From NCBI GenBank assembly GCA_903813345.2, contig CAIIXF020000002.1, forward strand, positions 11,988,150-12,052,149: DNA of 64,000 nt, given 5' to 3'. The notes beneath the pieces are model-generated. The model worked only from the letters and a program-made list of their open reading frames with translations. It had not been told where the DNA came from and did not search any database. The stretch comes from Owenia fusiformis. Lineage: Eukaryota; Annelida; Polychaeta; Sabellida; Oweniidae. The translations under genes were made by a program, and so were the position numbers. How positions within the stretch are numbered: the first letter of the stretch is position 1; every line of letters starts with the position of its first letter. This document shows, piece after piece, positions 19,271-32,987 of this stretch.

Positions 19271-19430
19271 CACAGATGGTGAAGTCCCTGCGAAAAGACG
19301 GTCCTGTTGGAATCACATTTTTTCCACGAGGGGACTAGGTCAAGTTTCCAGGACTTACAGTAGATGTCGCATTTTGACCAGTTTTATCTCTTGCAATCAG
19401 TTGCATCCCATTAGAAGGGGGGGGGAACTC
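19271..19430 (+). CDS. exon-like segment G (unit 1), fused to the first 163-bp monomer
   Basis: The acceptor-like TTTTATCTATTTGTAG precedes it. The frame with one split base reads TDGEVPAKRRSCWNHIFSTR, then GLGQVSRTYSRCRILTSF, and runs into the poly-G tract. It is in phase with segment E if E ends at CCTAA. The first monomer of the internal array overlaps this segment and is its most diverged copy, so the array probably arose by amplification of sequence in or just after this segment. There is no family match that I recognise. Confidence 0.3.
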
Positions 19431-20591
19431 CCAGTACTATTCCAGTTTTCCTGCGGAATAACAGTCCTGTTGAAATCACATTTGTCTCCATTAGGGGACT
19501 AGGTTGAGTTTCAAGGACCTACCGTACATGTCGCTCTGACCAGTTTTTATCTCTTGCAATCAATTGCATCCCATTAGCAGGGGGGGGGGACTCCCAGTAC
19601 TCTTCCAGTTTTCCTGCGGAAAGACAGTCCTGTTGAAATCACATTTGTCTCCATTAGGGGACTAGGTTGAGTTTCAAGGACTTACCGTAGATGTCGCTTT
19701 TGACCAGTTTTCATCTCTTGCAATCAGTTGCATCCCATTAGCAAGGGGGGGGGGAACTCCCAGTACTATTCCAGTTTTCGTGCGGAAGGACGGTCCTGTT
19801 GAAATCACATTTGTCTCCATTAGGGGACTAGGTTGAGTTTCAAGGACCTACCGTACATGTCGCTCTGACCAGTTTTTATCTCTTGCAATCAATTGCATCC
19901 CATTAGCAGGGGGGGGGACTCCCAGTACTCTTCCAGTTTTCCTGCGGAAAGACAGTCCTGTTGAAATCACATTTGTCTCCATTAGGGGACTAGGTTGAGT
20001 TTCAAGGACTTACCGTAGATGTCGCTTTTGACCAGTTTTCATCTATTGCAATCAGTTGCATCCCATTAGCAGGGGGGGGGAACTCCCAGTACTATTCCAG
20101 TTTTCGTGCGGAAGGACGGTCCTGTTGAAATCACATTTGTCTCCATTAGGGGACTAGGTTGAGTTTCAAGGACCTACCGTACATGTCGCTCTGACCAGTT
20201 TTTATCTCTTGCAATCAATTGCATCCCATTAGCAGGGGGGGGACTCCCAGTACTCTTCCAGTTTTCCTGCGGAAAGACAGTCCTGTTGAAATCACATTTG
20301 TCTCCATTAGGGGACTAGGTTGAGTTTCAAGGACTTACAGTAGATGTCGCATTTTGACCAGTATTATCTCTTGCAATCAGTTGCATCCCATTAGCAGGGG
20401 GGGGGAACTCCCAGTAGTTTTTCAGTTTTCCTGCAGAAAGACAGTCCTGTTGAAATCACATTTGTCTCCATTAGGAGACTAGGTTGAGTTTCAAGGACTT
20501 ACTGTAGATGTCGCTTTTGACCAGTTTTTATCTCTTGCAATCAGTTGCATCCCATTAGCAGGGGGCTGCTCCCAGTACTATTCTAGTTTTT
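19301..20591 (+). repeat. internal array of eight 163-bp monomers (unit 1)
   Basis: Monomers begin at GTCCTGTT: 19301, 19464, 19627, 19793, 19955, 20119, 20280 and 20444. Interior monomers alternate between type A (CCTACCGTACATGTCGCTCTGACC) and type B (CTTACCGTAGATGTCGCTTTTGACC), giving a dimer of about 326 bp. The first, seventh and eighth are diverged edge types. Each monomer carries one G-run of variable length on the plus strand, except the last, which has GGGGGCTGCTCCC. Confidence 0.97.
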
Positions 20592-20927
20592 CTTGGGGGG
20601 AAGCCAAACAACCAGACAACCAACCAGACAACCAACCAACCAACTTACCGAACATCCAACCGACCAACCAATGACCCAATAGGCTTAATCTATTAACTAA
20701 CTTACTTACTAACCAACCAACTAACCAACCAACTAACCAACCAGACAACCACCAGACCACCCAATAGGTTAAAACTAACCAACCAACTAACTAATTAATC
20801 AACAAACTAATCAACACTCCATCCAACGAACCAAACAACCAACGAACCAGACAAGCAACGAACCAGACAAGCAACGAACCAGACAAGCAACGAACCAGAT
20901 GACCAAGATCATGGATCTAGTGCTTAG
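20592..20927 (+). repeat. CCAAC-rich low-complexity stretch with 16-bp repeats (unit 1)
   Basis: Repeats of AACCAACC, CAGACAACC and CTAACCAACC are followed by three copies of ACAAGCAACGAACCAG and the sequence GATCATGGATCTAGTGCTTAG before the next unit. Minus-strand frames here (W-L-V-G repeats) are translations of the repeat. C on the plus strand is in marked excess over G. Confidence 0.95.
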
Positions 20928-23900
20928 TATTGTATTGTATTGTATTGTATTGTATAGTTTTGTATTGTTTTGTTTTGTATTGTATTGTATTTCGTTGACC
21001 AGTACTTACTCAGTAATGATTCAATTTTAAAGTTGACTTCAAGTACTACTCCAGATCTAAATTTTGAAGGTCTGAAGTCTTGTGTTCATTTTAGCTACAG
21101 TTGTAGATTGAAGGGTCTTTTCTTTTGGGTTTTCATGTTAAAATTGTGGGCTTAGTTTCGGGGTTTCTTTCTTTTTAATTGAACCATCGCTGATCTTTTC
21201 CTTAAATGTACTTTCAGGTGCAGTCCTCTTGCCTTGGAGAGAACAGAAAGAACCACAAAGGGAAAACCACAGAGAATCTACAATTTGTGCTACCTACCTG
21301 CAGCATTTGTGATCTACATACCTCTTGCCCTGGAGAGAACAAAAAGAAACACAAAAGGAAAACCACAGAGAATGTGCATTTTGTGCTACCTATCTGCAGC
21401 ATTTATATCTACATACCATCTTGTTAAAGGTACTGTAACACATAATCAGTTCTATCATTTGATGATTTTGCTCTCTGGTTCAGTACAGTTATTCCACAAC
21501 GACACATTTTTCAATTGTTGGGATTCTAATCCCATTGTTGGCACATGTATGTTTGGCAAACATTTTTTCTTAGAAATACACTAAAAGAGGACTGCCTTGA
21601 TTTCACTTAATGTACAGATGTACCATGAAGCCATGTTTCATTATTTTCACATGTGGTCTGTGTTCTTAAAGAATATACATATGCTCAACTATTCCATTCT
21701 TCCTACAGAGTTACATCTGCCCAAGCAGTTAGTTGACTTGATGATATAAATCTTGAGCCAGGAGGGGTATAAGGCTATGACAGATTTACTAGAGTCAATG
21801 AAAGGAATGTCTTTGCATTCCCTCCTCCGCTTGCATTGGAAGTGACTCGACCAAGTTGCATCCTTGTATTTTTCATTTTCTTATCTTGTATCTTTCAGGT
21901 ACAACTATGAGAGAGATGCAGCAAACACACCAAGTTAGGGCGATAGCTGGATCAGTCTTTCGACAACTTTGAGCCATCAGGTCCGGTCCACGTAAACAGT
22001 ATCATGGGCGAGAGGTGTTCGTGTTCCTGTCACCAAAGCACCAAAGTAAGTACTTTTTTTTTCTATTCAATTATTACAACAGGTTAGTTCCTCTGTTTTC
22101 AGGTTCCCTTTCAGCTTGGAGATGAGGAGCCCGATGACCAACGACACAACCGAGACAACAGCTGCGTTCCTGTGTTCCTGCTACCTAAGTTAAGTATTCC
22201 TTCCTGGTTTTGCATAGGGATGGGGGGCGCCTCCCAGTTTGATATTTACTTGTGGACTTTTGTTGGCCGACCCATATTTTTGGTGGAGAAACTTGGACTC
22301 TAAGGTAAAGTGGGAGGGGGGTGGTTGGGTTTCCGGGGGATAGAGTTCATGTTTCAAAATCAAAAATATGGAAGTCTACTGGTTTATATCAAATTGGGAG
22401 AAATAAATTTTATCTTTTGTAATATTCTGTAAATTTTTAGTAGTGTAGTGTAAAGTATAGTGTAAAGTTTTATGTAAAGTTTTATGTAAAATAACAACTA
22501 CTACAACATGTTTTATCTATTTGTAGCACAGATGGTGAAGTCCCTGCGAAAAGACGGTCCTGTTGGAATCACATTTTTTCCACGAGGGGACTAGGTCAAG
22601 TTTCCAGGACTTACAGTAGATGTCGCATTTTGACCAGTTTTATCTCTTGCAATCAGTTGCATCCCATTAGAAGGGGGGGGGGGGGAACTCCCAGTACTAT
22701 TCCAGTTTTCCTGCGGAATAACAGTCCTGTTGAAATCACATTTGTCTCCATTAGGGGACTAGGTTGAGTTTCAAGGACCTACCGTACATGTCGCTCTGAC
22801 CAGTTTTTATCTCTTGCAATCAATTGCATCCCATTAGCAGGGGGGGGACTCCCAGTACTCTTCCAGTTTTCCTGCGGAAAGACAGTCCTGTTGAAATCAC
22901 ATTTGTCTCCATTAGGGGACTAGGTTGAGTTTCAAGGACTTACCGTAGATGTCGCTTTTGACCAGTTTTCATCTCTTGCAATCAGTTGCATCCCATTAGC
23001 AAGGGGGGGGAACTCCCAGTACTATTCCAGTTTTCGTGCGGAAGGACGGTCCTGTTGAAATCACATTTGTCTCCATTAGGGGACTAGGTTGAGTTTCAAG
23101 GACCTACCGTACATGTCGCTCTGACCAGTTTTTATCTCTTGCAATCAATTGCATCCCATTAGCAGGGGGGGACTCCCAGTACTCTTCCAGTTTTCCTGCG
23201 GAAAGACAGTCCTGTTGAAATCACATTTGTCTCCATTAGGGGACTAGGTTGAGTTTCAAGGACTTACCGTAGATGTCGCTTTTGACCAGTTTTCATCTCT
23301 TGCAATCAGTTGCATCCCATTAGCAGGGGGGGGGGACTCCCAGTACTATTCCAGTTTTCGTGCGGAAGGACGGTCCTGTTGAAATCACATTTGTCTCCAT
23401 TAGGGGACTAGGTTGAGTTTCAAGGACCTACCGTACATGTCGCTCTGACCAGTTTTTATCTCTTGCAATCAATTGCATCCCATTAGCAGGGGGGGGGACT
23501 CCCAGTACTCTTCCAGTTTTCCTGCGGAAAGACAGTCCTGTTGAAATCACATTTGTCTCCATTAGGGGACTAGGTTGAGTTTCAAGGACTTACAGTAGAT
23601 GTCGCATTTTGACCAGTATTATCTCTTGCAATCAGTTGCATCCCATTAGCAGGGGGGGGGGGAACTCCCAGTAGTTTTTCAGTTTTCCTGCAGAAAGACA
23701 GTCCTGTTGAAATCACATTTGTCTCCATTAGGAGACTAGGTTGAGTTTCAAGGACTTACTGTAGATGTCGCTTTTGACCAGTTTTTATCTCTTGCAATCA
23801 GTTGCATCCCATTAGCAGGGGGCTGCTCCCAGTACTATTCTAGTTTTTCTTGGGGGGAAGTCAAACAACCAGACAACCAACCAGACAACCAACCAACCAA

Positions 23901-24184
23901 CTTACCGAACATCCAACCGACCAACCAATGACCCAATAGGCTTAATCTATTAACTAACTTACTTACTAACCAACCAACTAACCAACCAACTAACCAACCA
24001 GACAACCACCAGACCACCCAATAGGTTAAAACTAACCAACCAACTAACTAATTAATCAACAAACTAATCAACACTCCATCCAACGAACCAAACAACCAAC
24101 GAACCAGACAAGCAACGAACCAGACAAGCAACGAACCAGACAAGCAACGAACCAGATGACCAAGATCATGGATCTAGTGCTTAG
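20928..24184 (+). repeat. macrosatellite unit 2 (3257 bp, alpha)
   Basis: Five TATTG, segment A at 21218-21429, internal array 22557-23848 (8 monomers). Segment A has TTG to CTG (silent in the A-B-C frame) and AAT to ATT, both shared only with unit 4. Confidence 0.97.
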
Positions 24185-27100
24185 TATTGTATTGTATTGT
24201 ATTGTATTGTATAGTTTTGTATTGTTTTGTTTTGTATTGTATTGTATTTCGTTGACCAGTACTTACTCAGTAATGATTCAATTTTAAAGTTGACTTCAAG
24301 TACTACTCCAGATCTAAATTTTGAAGGTCTGAAGTCTTGTGTTCATTTTAGCTACAGTTGTAGATTGAAGGGTCTTTTCTTTTGGGTTTTCATGTTAAAA
24401 TTGTGGGCTTAGTTTCGGGGTTTCTTTCTTTTTAATTGAACCATCGCTGATCTTTTCCTTAAATGTACTTTCAGGTGCAGTCCTCTTGCCTTGGAGAGAA
24501 CAGAAAGAACCACAAAGGGAAAACCACAGAGAATCTACAATTTGTGCTACCTACCTGCAGCATTTGTGATCTACATACCTCTTGCCTTGGAGAGAACAAA
24601 AAGAAACACAAAAGGAAAACCACAGAGAATGTGCAATTTGTGCTACCTATCTGCAGCATTTATATCTACATACCATCTTGTTAAAGGTACTGTAACACAT
24701 AATCAGTTCTATCATTTGATGATTTTGCTCTCTGGTTCAGTACAGTTATTCCACAACGACACATTTTTCAATTGTTGGGATTCTAATCCCATTGTTGGCA
24801 CATGTATGTTTGGCAAACATTTTTTCTTAGAAATACACTAAAAGAGGACTGCCTTGATTTCACTTAATGTACAGATGTACCATGAAGCCATGTTTCATTA
24901 TTTTCACATGTGGTCTGTGTTCTTAAAGAATATACATATGCTCAACTATTCCATTCTTCCTACAGAGTTACATCTGCCCAAGCAGTTAGTTGACTTGATG
25001 ATATAAATCTTGAGCCAGGAGGGGTATAAGGCTATGACAGATTTACTAGAGTCAATGAAAGGAATGTCTTTGCATTCCCTCCTCCGCTTGCATTGGAAGT
25101 GACTCGACCAAGTTGCATCCTTGTATTTTTCATTTTCTTATCTTGTATCTTTCAGGTACAACTATGAGAGAGATGCAGCAAACACACCAAGTTAGGGCGA
25201 TAGCTGGATCAGTCTTTCGACAACTTTGAGCCATCAGGTCCGGTCCACGTAAACAGTATCATGGGCGAGAGGTGTTCGTGTTCCTGTCACCAAAGCACCA
25301 AAGTAAGTACTTTTTTTTTCTATTCAATTATTACAACAGGTTAGTTCCTCTGTTTTCAGGTTCCCTTTCAGCTTGGAGATGAGGAGCCCGATGACCAACG
25401 ACACAACCGAGACAACAGCTGCGTTCCTGTGTTCCTGCTACCTAAGTTAAGTATTCCTTCCTGGTTTTGCATAGGGATGGGGGGCGCCTCCCAGTTTGAT
25501 ATTTACTTGTGGACTTTTGTTGGCCGACCCATATTTTTGGTGGAGAAACTTGGACTCTAAGGTAAAGTGGGAGGGGGGTGGTTGGGTTTCCGGGGGGATA
25601 GAGTTCATGTTTCAAAATCAAAAATATGGAAGTCTACTGGTTTATATCAAATTGGGAGAAATAAATTTTATCTTTTGTAATATTCTGTAAATTTTTAGTA
25701 GTGTAGTGTAAAGTATAGTGTAAAGTTTTATGTAAAGTTTTATGTAAAATAACAACTACTACAACATGTTTTATCTATTTGTAGCACAGATGGTGAAGTC
25801 CCTGCGAAAAGACGGTCCTGTTGGAATCACATTTTTTCCACGAGGGGACTAGGTCAAGTTTCCAGGACTTACAGTAGATGTCGCATTTTGACCAGTTTTA
25901 TCTCTTGCAATCAGTTGCATCCCATTAGAAGGGGGGGGGGGAACTCCCAGTACTATTCCAGTTTTCCTGCGGAATAACAGTCCTGTTGAAATCACATTTG
26001 TCTCCATTAGGGGACTAGGTTGAGTTTCAAGGACCTACCGTACATGTCGCTCTGACCAGTTTTTATCTCTTGCAATCAATTGCATCCCATTAGCAGGGGG
26101 GGGGACTCCCAGTACTCTTCCAGTTTTCCTGCGGAAAGACAGTCCTGTTGAAATCACATTTGTCTCCATTAGGGGACTAGGTTGAGTTTCAAGGACTTAC
26201 CGTAGATGTCGCTTTTGACCAGTTTTCATCTCTTGCAATCAGTTGCATCCCATTAGCAAGGGGGGGGGAACTCCCAGTACTATTCCAGTTTTCGTGCGGA
26301 AGGACGGTCCTGTTGAAATCACATTTGTCTCCATTAGGGGACTAGGTTGAGTTTCAAGGACCTACCGTACATGTCGCTCTGACCAGTTTTTATCTCTTGC
26401 AATCAATTGCATCCCATTAGCAGGGGGGGACTCCCAGTACTCTTCCAGTTTTCCTGCGGAAAGACAGTCCTGTTGAAATCACATTTGTCTCCATTAGGGG
26501 ACTAGGTTGAGTTTCAAGGACTTACCGTAGATGTCGCTTTTGACCAGTTTTCATCTCTTGCAATCAGTTGCATCCCATTAGCAGGGGGGGGAACTCCCAG
26601 TACTATTCCAGTTTTCGTGCGGAAGGACGGTCCTGTTGAAATCACATTTGTCTCCATTAGGGGACTAGGTTGAGTTTCAAGGACCTACCGTACATGTCGC
26701 TCTGACCAGTTTTTATCTCTTGCAATCAATTGCATCCCATTAGCAGGGGGGGGACTCCCAGTACTCTTCCAGTTTTCCTGCGGAAAGACAGTCCTGTTGA
26801 AATCACATTTGTCTCCATTAGGGGACTAGGTTGAGTTTCAAGGACTTACAGTAGATGTCGCATTTTGACCAGTATTATCTCTTGCAATCAGTTGCATCCC
26901 ATTAGCAGGGGGGGGGGAACTCCCAGTAGTTTTTCAGTTTTCCTGCAGAAAGACAGTCCTGTTGAAATCACATTTGTCTCCATTAGGAGACTAGGTTGAG
27001 TTTCAAGGACTTACTGTAGATGTCGCTTTTGACCAGTTTTTATCTCTTGCAATCAGTTGCATCCCATTAGCAGGGGGCTGCTCCCAGTACTATTCTAGTT

Positions 27101-27439
27101 TTTCTTGGGGGGAAGTCAAACAACCAGACAACCAACCAGACAACCAACCAACCAACTTACCGAACATCCAACCGACCAACCAATGACCCAATAGGCTTAA
27201 TCTATTAACTAACTTACTTACTAACCAACCAACTAACCAACCAACTAACCAACCAGACAACCACCAGACCACCCAATAGGTTAAAACTAACCAACCAACT
27301 AACTAATTAATCAACAAACTAATCAACACTCCATCCAACGAACCAAACAACCAACGAACCAGACAAGCAACGAACCAGACAAGCAACGAACCAGACAAGC
27401 AACGAACCAGATGACCAAGATCATGGATCTAGTGCTTAG
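24185..27439 (+). repeat. macrosatellite unit 3 (3255 bp, alpha)
   Basis: Five TATTG, segment A at 24475-24686 as in unit 1, internal array 25815-27103 (8 monomers). Confidence 0.97.
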
Positions 27440-29718
27440 TATTGTATTGTATTGTATTGTATTGTATAGTTTTGTATTGTTTTGTTTTGTATTGTATTGT
27501 ATTTCGTTGACCAGTACTTACTCAGTAATGATTCAATTTTAAAGTTGACTTCAAGTACTACTCCAGATCTAAATTTTGAAGGTCTGAAGTCTTGTGTTCA
27601 TTTTAGCTACAGTTGTAGATTGAAGGGTCTTTTCTTTTGGGTTTTCATGTTAAAATTGTGGGCTTAGTTTCGGGGTTTCTTTCTTTTTAATTGAACCATC
27701 GCTGATCTTTTCCTTAAATGTACTTTCAGGTGCAGTCCTCTTGCCTTGGAGAGAACAGAAAGAACCACAAAGGGAAAACCACAGAGAATCTACAATTTGT
27801 GCTACCTACCTGCAGCATTTGTGATCTACATACCTCTTGCCCTGGAGAGAACAAAAAGAAACACAAAAGGAAAACCACAGAGAATGTGCATTTTGTGCTA
27901 CCTATCTGCAGCATTTATATCTACATACCATCTTGTTAAAGGTACTGTAACACATAATCAGTTCTATCATTTGATGATTTTGCTCTCTGGTTCAGTACAG
28001 TTATTCCACAACGACACATTTTTCAATTGTTGGGATTCTAATCCCATTGTTGGCACATGTATGTTTGGCAAACATTTTTTCTTAGAAATACACTAAAAGA
28101 GGACTGCCTTGATTTCACTTAATGTACAGATGTACCATGAAGCCATGTTTCATTATTTTCACATGTGGTCTGTGTTCTTAAAGAATATACATATGCTCAA
28201 CTATTCCATTCTTCCTACAGAGTTACATCTGCCCAAGCAGTTAGTTGACTTGATGATATAAATCTTGAGCCAGGAGGGGTATAAGGCTATGACAGATTTA
28301 CTAGAGTCAATGAAAGGAATGTCTTTGCATTCCCTCCTCCGCTTGCATTGGAAGTGACTCGACCAAGTTGCATCCTTGTATTTTTCATTTTCTTATCTTG
28401 TATCTTTCAGGTACAACTATGAGAGAGATGCAGCAAACACACCAAGTTAGGGCGATAGCTGGATCAGTCTTTCGACAACTTTGAGCCATCAGGTCCGGTC
28501 CACGTAAACAGTATCATGGGCGAGAGGTGTTCGTGTTCCTGTCACCAAAGCACCAAAGTAAGTACTTTTTTTTTTCTATTCAATTATTACAACAGGTTAG
28601 TTCCTCTGTTTTCAGGTTCCCTTTCAGCTTGGAGATGAGGAGCCCGATGACCAACGACACAACCGAGACAACAGCTGCGTTCCTGTGTTCCTGCTACCTA
28701 AGTTAAGTATTCCTTCCTGGTTTTGCATAGGGATGGGGGGCGCCTCCCAGTTTGATATTTACTTGTGGACTTTTGTTGGCCGACCCATATTTTTGGTGGA
28801 GAAACTTGGACTCTAAGGTAAAGTGGGAGGGGGGTGGTTGGGTTTCCGGGGGGATAGAGTTCATGTTTCAAAATCAAAAATATGGAAGTCTACTGGTTTA
28901 TATCAAATTGGGAGAAATAAATTTTATCTTTTGTAATATTCTGTAAATTTTTAGTAGTGTAGTGTAAAGTATAGTGTAAAGTTTTATGTAAAGTTTTATG
29001 TAAAATAACAACTACTACAACATGTTTTATCTATTTGTAGCACAGATGGTGAAGTCCCTGCGAAAAGACGGTCCTGTTGGAATCACATTTTTTCCACGAG
29101 GGGACTAGGTCAAGTTTCCAGGACTTACAGTAGATGTCGCATTTTGACCAGTTTTATCTCTTGCAATCAGTTGCATCCCATTAGCAGGGGGGGGGGGACT
29201 CCCAGTAGTTTTTCAGTTTTCCTGCAGAAAGACAGTCCTGTTGAAATCACATTTGTCTCCATTAGGAGACTAGGTTGAGTTTCAAGGACTTACTGTAGAT
29301 GTCGCTTTTGACCAGTTTTTATCTCTTGCAATCAGTTGCATCCCATTAGCAGGGGGCTGCTCCCAGTACTATTCTAGTTTTTCTTGGGGGGAAGTCAAAC
29401 AACCAGACAACCAACCAGACAACCAACCAACCAACTTACCGAACATCCAACCGACCAACCAATGACCCAATAGGCTTAATCTATTAACTAACTTACTTAC
29501 TAACCAACCAACTAACCAACCAACTAACCAACCAGACAACCACCAGACCACCCAATAGGTTAAAACTAACCAACCAACTAACTAATTAATCAACAAACTA
29601 ATCAACACTCCATCCAACGAACCAAACAACCAACGAACCAGACAAACAACGAACCAGACAAGCAACGAACCAGACAAGCAACGAACCAGATGACCAAGAT
29701 CATGGATCTAGTGCTTAG
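27440..29718 (+). repeat. macrosatellite unit 4 (2279 bp, alpha, internal array contracted)
   Basis: Five TATTG, segment A at 27730-27941 with the two variants of unit 2. The internal array 29071-29382 has only two monomers. The 979-bp deficit equals six monomers. The first monomer joins directly to the AGTAGTTTTTCAG end that normally belongs to the seventh, so the loss looks like one unequal exchange between monomers 1 and 7. Confidence 0.97.
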
Positions 29719-32700
29719 TATTGTATTGTATTGTATTGTATTGTATAGTTTTGTATTGTTTTGTTTTGTATTGTATTGTATTTCGTTGACCAGTACTTAC
29801 TCAGTAATGATTCAATTTTAAAGTTGACTTCAAGTACTACTCCAGATCTAAATTTTGAAGGTCTGAAGTCTTGTGTTCATTTTAGCTACAGTTGTAGATT
29901 GAAGGGTCTTTTCTTTTGGGTTTTCATGTTAAAATTGTGGGCTTAGTTTCGGGGTTTCTTTCTTTTTAATTGAACCATCGCTGATCTTTTCCTTAAATGT
30001 ACTTTCAGGTGCAGTCCTCTTGCCTTGGAGAGAACAGAAAGAACCACAAAGGGAAAACCACAGAGAATCTACAATTTGTGCTACCTACCTGCAGCATATG
30101 TGATCTACATACCTCTTGCCTTGGAGAGAACAAAAAGAAACACAAAAGGAAAACCACAGAGAATGTGCAATTTGTGCTACCTATCTGCAGCATTTATATC
30201 TACATACCATCTTCTTAAAGGTACTGTAACACATAATCAGTTCTATCATTTGATGATTTTGCTCTCTGGTTCAGTACAGTTATTCCACAACGACACATTT
30301 TTCAATTGTTGGGATTCTAATCCCATTGTTGGCACATGTATGTTTGGCAAACATTTTTTCTCAGAAATACACTAAAAGAGGACTGCCTTGATTTCACTTA
30401 ATGTACAGATGTACCATGAAGCCATGTTTCATTATTTTCACATGTGGTCTGTGTTCTTAAAGAATATACATATGCTCAACTATTCCATTCTTCCTACAGA
30501 GTTACATCTGCCCAAGCAGTTAGTTGACTTGATGATATAAATATTGAGCCAGGAGGGGTATAAGGCTATGACAGATTTACTAGAGTCAATGAAAGGAATG
30601 TCTTTGCATTCCCTCCTCCGCTTGCATTGGAAGTGACTCGACCAAGTTGCATCCTTGTATTTTTCATTTTCTTATCTTGTATCTTTCAGGTACAACTATG
30701 AGAGAGATGCAGCAAACACACCAAGTTAGGGCGATAGCTGGATCAGTCTTTCGACAACTTTGAGCCATCAGGTCCGGTCCACGTAAACAGTATCATGGGC
30801 GAGAGGTGTTCGTGTTCCTGTCACCAAAGCACCAAAGTAAGTACTTTTTTTTTTCTATTCAATTATTACAACAGGTTAGTTCCTCTGTTTTCAGGTTCCC
30901 TTTCAGCTTGGAGATGAGGAGCCCGATGACCAACGACACAACCGAGACAACAGCTGCGTTCCTGCGTTCCTGCTACCTAAGTTAAGTATTCCTTCCTGGT
31001 TTTGCATAGGGATGGGGGGCGCCTCCCAGTTTGATATTTACTTGTGGACTTTTGTTGGCCGACCCATATTTTTGGTGGAGAAACTTGGACTCTAAGGTAA
31101 AGTGGGAGGGGGGTGGTTGGGTTTCCGGGGGGATAGAGTTCATGTTTCAAAATCAAAAATATGGAAGTCTACTGGTTTATATCAAATTGGGAGAAATAAA
31201 TTTTATCTTTTGTAATATTCTGTAAATTTTTAGTAGTGTAGTGTAAAGTATAGTGTAAAGTTTTATTTAAAGTTTTTATGTAAAGTTTTATGTAAAATAA
31301 CAACTACTACAACATGTTTTATCTATTTGTAGCACAGATGGTGAAGTCCCTGCGAAAAGACGGTCCTGTTGGAATCACATTTTTTCCACGAGGGGACTAG
31401 GTCAAGTTTCCAGGACTTACAGTAGATGTCGCATTTTGACCAGTTTTATCTCTTGCAATCAGTTGCATCCCATTAGAAGGGGGGGGAACTCCCAGTACTA
31501 TTCCAGTTTTCCTGCGGAATAACAGTCCTGTTGAAATCACATTTGTCTCCATTAGGGGACTAGGTTGAGTTTCAAGGACCTACCGTACATGTCGCTCTGA
31601 CCAGTTTTTATCTCTTGCAATCAATTGCATCCCATTAGCAGGGGGGGGGGGGACTCCCAGTACTCTTCCAGTTTTCCTGCGGAAAGACAGTCCTGTTGAA
31701 ATCACATTTGTCTCCATTAGGGGACTAGGTTGAGTTTCAAGGACTTACCGTAGATGTCGCTTTTGACCAGTTTTCATCTCTTGCAATCAGTTGCATCCCA
31801 TTAGCAAGGGGGGGGAACTCCCAGTACTATTCCAGTTTTCGTGCGGAAGGACGGTCCTGTTGAAATCACATTTGTCTCCATTAGGGGACTAGGTTGAGTT
31901 TCAAGGACCTACCGTACATGTCGCTCTGACCAGTTTTTATCTCTTGCAATCAATTGCATCCCATTAGCAGGGGGGGACTCCCAGTACTCTTCCAGTTTTC
32001 CTGCGGAAAGACAGTCCTGTTGAAATCACATTTGTCTCCATTAGGGGACTAGGTTGAGTTTCAAGGACTTACCGTAGATGTCGCTTTTGACCAGTTTTCA
32101 TCTCTTGCAATCAGTTGCATCCCATTAGCAGGGGGGGGGAACTCCCAGTACTATTCCAGTTTTCGTGCGGAAGGACGGTCCTGTTGAAATCACATTTGTC
32201 TCCATTAGGGGACTAGGTTGAGTTTCAAGGACCTACCGTACATGTCGCTCTGACCAGTTTTTATCTCTTGCAATCAATTGCATCCCATTAGCAGGGGGGG
32301 GGACTGCCAGTACTCTTCCAGTTTTCCTGCGGAAAGACAGTCCTGTTGAAATCACATTTGTCTCCATTAGGGGACTAGGTTGAGTTTCAAGGACTTACAG
32401 TAGATGTCGCATTTTGACCAGTATTATCTCTTGCAATCAGTTGCATCCCATTAGCAGGGGGGGGGAACTCCCAGTAGTTTTTCAGTTTTCCTGCAGAAAG
32501 ACAGTCCTGTTGAAATCACATTTGTCTCCATTAGGAGACTAGGTTGAGTTTCAAGGACTTACTGTAGATGTCGCTTTTGACCAGTTTTTATCTCTTGCAA
32601 TCAGTTGCATCCCATTAGCAGGGGGCTGCTCCCAGTACTATTCTAGTTTTTCTTGGGGGGAAGTCAAACAACCAGACAACCAACCAGACAACCAACCAAC

Positions 32701-32987
32701 CAACTTACCGAACATCCAACCGACCAACCAATGACCCAATAGGCTTAATCTATTAACTAACTTACTTACTAACCAACCAACTAACCAACCAACTAACCAA
32801 CCAGACAACCACCAGACCACCCAATAGGTTAAAACTAACCAACCAACTAACTAATTAATCAACAAACTAATCAACACTCCATCCAACGAACCAAACAACC
32901 AACGAACCAGACAAGCAACGAACCAGACAAGCAACGAACCAGACAAGCAACGAACCAGATGACCAAGATCATGGATCTAGTGCTTAG
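29719..32987 (+). repeat. macrosatellite unit 5 (3269 bp, beta)
   Basis: Five TATTG, segment A at 30009-30220, internal array 31363-32651 (8 monomers). Segment A has GCATATGTG (Phe to Tyr, shared with unit 13) and Val to Leu near its end. First unit with the beta markers: TGCGTTCC in segment E and the longer TTTATTTAAAGTTTTTATG spacer. Confidence 0.97.

Larger units (their letters stand above)
17685..20927 (+). repeat. macrosatellite unit 1 (3243 bp, group alpha)
   Basis: First unit, used as template for the internal parts listed below. It has 3 TATTG copies, exon-like A at 17960-18171 and an internal array at 19301-20591 (8 monomers). It has GAAGCCAAAC where later units have GAAGTCAAAC at the start of the CCAAC stretch. 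Group alpha markers: TGTGTTCC in segment E and the short TTTATGTAAAG spacer. Confidence 0.97.

Noticed and set aside
19301-20591. Regular 163-bp repeats as a CRISPR array
   Set aside because: The whole monomer is conserved with no unique spacers, the period is too long, and the context is eukaryotic.
20578-20760. Minus-strand W-L-V-G-W repeat frame present in most units
   Set aside because: It is the translation of the CCAACCAGACAACC low-complexity stretch; it is lost in units 9, 13 and 14 when short repeats are deleted.
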